A DNA stretch of 21,501 nucleotides from NCBI GenBank assembly GCA_900546775.1, contig UREM01000034.1, positions 1 to 21,501 on the forward strand. Direction: 5' to 3'. The notes under the pieces are model-generated. The model ran no database searches. It saw nothing but the letters and a program-made list of their open reading frames with translations, and had not been told where the DNA came from. The position numbers were made by a program, and so were the translations under genes. Positions within the stretch are counted from its first letter, which is position 1; each line of letters begins with the position of its first letter. Below are positions 20,231 to 21,501 of the stretch, one piece after another. This DNA comes from an uncultured Collinsella sp. Its GTDB lineage: Bacteria; Actinomycetota; Coriobacteriia; Coriobacteriales; Coriobacteriaceae.

Positions 20231-21448
20231 GTGTCTATGCGTACCGATGATTTTGACTACAACCTTCCCGAGGAACTGATCGCCCAGGCTCCCGCCGAGC
20301 CGCGCGACTCCTGCCGCCTGCTGGTGGTGGATCGCAAGGGCTCCCAGGCGGGAACGCCGCTGGAGCATGGCGGCACCGTTGAGCACCGCATCTTCCGCGA
20401 CATCATCGACTATATCGAGCCGGGCGACGTGCTCGTCATCAACAAGACGCGTGTGATGCCGGCCCGCCTGATCGGTCGCAAAGCCGGCTCGGGTGGCGTG
20501 GTCGAGACGCTGCTGCTCAAGCGCCGCGAGGATGTTGACCCGCTGGGCCATGTTTGGGAGTGCTTGGTCAAGCCGGGCAAGCGCCTGAAGCCCGGTGCCC
20601 AGATTGAGTATCGCGCCGGTGGCGCCCATGCGCCCGAGGGGGCTCCCGTGGTGCTGACGGCCGAGGTCATCGACTTTGTCACCGATAGCCGTGGTGGCCG
20701 TCTGGTGCGCTTTGAGCCGGCCGGTTGCAATGCCGCCGGCGACCCGCGCACGCTCGACGAGGCCATCCATGCGGCCGGCCACGTGCCGCTGCCGCCCTAC
20801 ATTACCGATTACGAGGGCGACCCCGAGAAGTACCAGACCGTCTACGCCATGAAGGAGGAGCACTCGGCTGCCGCTCCTACGGCGGGTCTGCACTTTACTC
20901 CCGAGCTCATGGCCGCTATCGAGGCCAAGGGCGCGAAGTTTGCCGCCGTCGAGCTCGAGGTGGGCATCGATACCTTCCGCTTGGTGGAGGAGGACGACCC
21001 TACGCAGCACGTCATGCACACCGAGCGCTACCACGTGTCGCAGGAGGTTGTCGACGCCGTGCATAAGGCGAAGGCCGAGGGTCATCGTGTGATCGCCGTC
21101 GGCACCACCGCGGTGCGCTCGCTCGAGAGTGCGTTTGACGCGGACGCGCCGGTGTCCGATCCGGCTGTGACGGCGCGCTATTTTGAAGGCCGCGAGGACG
21201 GTGCCGACACGCTCGGCCGCGGCGACATCGTGGCGCGCGAGAACGCCACGACGCAGCTTTACCTCATGCCCGGCTCGACCTATCACGTGGTCGACGCGCT
21301 GATCACGAACTTCCACGTGCCGCGCTCCACGCTCATGATGCTCGTAAGCGCGCTTGCCACCCGCGACCAGATCATGGATGCCTACGCCGCCGCCATCGAG
21401 GAGCGCTACCGCTTCTTCAGCTTTGGCGACGCCATGCTCATTTTGTAG
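20231..21448 (+). CDS. queA: S-adenosylmethionine:tRNA ribosyltransferase-isomerase QueA
   Basis: 405 residues. QueA transfers and rearranges the ribosyl part of S-adenosylmethionine onto preQ1 in tRNA, giving epoxyqueuosine, the substrate of QueH encoded just upstream. Motifs: FDYNLPEELIAQ-PAEPRD at the N-terminus, VLVINKTRVMPARL (N71-KTRV), SAAAPTAGLHFTPELM, VELEVGIDTFRLV, HTERYHVS and LITNFHVPRSTLMMLVSA. It is longer than most QueA proteins (about 340-360), with extra residues near 36-46 and in the loops around 110-180. AAGGAG (20217-20222) lies 8 bases before GTG 20231; ATG 20237 is possible but too distant. A 13-bp hairpin begins at the stop codon. Confidence 0.96.
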   Translation: MSMRTDDFDYNLPEELIAQAPAEPRDSCRLLVVDRKGSQAGTPLEHGGTVEHRIFRDIIDYIEPGDVLVINKTRVMPARLIGRKAGSGGVVETLLLKRREDVDPLGHVWECLVKPGKRLKPGAQIEYRAGGAHAPEGAPVVLTAEVIDFVTDSRGGRLVRFEPAGCNAAGDPRTLDEAIHAAGHVPLPPYITDYEGDPEKYQTVYAMKEEHSAAAPTAGLHFTPELMAAIEAKGAKFAAVELEVGIDTFRLVEEDDPTQHVMHTERYHVSQEVVDAVHKAKAEGHRVIAVGTTAVRSLESAFDADAPVSDPAVTARYFEGREDGADTLGRGDIVARENATTQLYLMPGSTYHVVDALITNFHVPRSTLMMLVSALATRDQIMDAYAAAIEERYRFFSFGDAMLIL

Positions 21449-21476
21449 GTTACGGCGTTTTCCAAACGCCGTAACC
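21448..21476 (+). terminator. Hairpin at the end of queA, without a T-tract
   Basis: GGTTACGGCGTTT (21448-21460) pairs perfectly with 21464-21476 around TCC. No T-run follows, so it may be a weak terminator, an RNA-stabilising end or a pause site before a further gene beyond the window. Confidence 0.5.
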
Positions 21477-21501
21477 GGCCGACGCTGCGCGGGCCGCATT
21501 T

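Overview
The window reads as chromosomal DNA of a high-GC, gene-dense actinobacterium, most like a gut Coriobacteriia member of the Collinsella type. This rests on recognising the gene content and codon style (C69 dipeptidase, class III fructose-bisphosphatase, DegV, UbiB-like kinase, QueH/QueA, DUF4430 surface proteins), not on a search. No rRNA, tRNA, CRISPR array or transposase gene was seen.

Layout. Positions 1-441 hold a possible gene tail and an AT-rich, MITE-like inverted-repeat element. A C69 dipeptidase follows (442-1965), with its own terminator. A two-gene unit comes next: a small coiled, acidic-tailed protein and a membrane-anchored UbiB/AarF-type kinase (2113-4301), closed by a terminator. 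Positions 4379-9535 form the most interesting block: a promoter, a cobalamin riboswitch, a 1301-residue surface protein with four DUF4430 (transcobalamin C-terminal-like) modules plus a predicted beta-propeller, and a second, N-terminally anchored protein ending in one DUF4430 module. A strong terminator closes the block. This is probably a corrinoid-capture system at the cell surface, switched off when B12 is plentiful.

On the minus strand lie two tandem GtrA-family membrane proteins and a class III fructose-1,6-bisphosphatase (fbp), whose promoter region carries a 9-bp inverted repeat. A plus-strand DegV gene converges, through a shared terminator, on a minus-strand protein of TIM-barrel appearance. 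A 56-residue single-span membrane protein and a minus-strand NOL1/NOP2/Sun RNA methyltransferase follow. Then comes a compact cluster of palindromic repeats, a divergent methionyl-tRNA synthetase-like protein lacking a normal KMSKS signature, and a divergently transcribed DUF3267 membrane protein that looks leaderless. A third copy of the palindromic repeat sits between that gene and queH.

The window ends with queH and queA, which act in the last steps of queuosine synthesis on tRNA: QueA makes epoxyqueuosine and QueH reduces it to queuosine. Pairing the cobalamin-independent QueH (rather than B12-using QueG) with a B12-scavenging locus fits an organism for which corrinoid is scarce, but that link is only inference.
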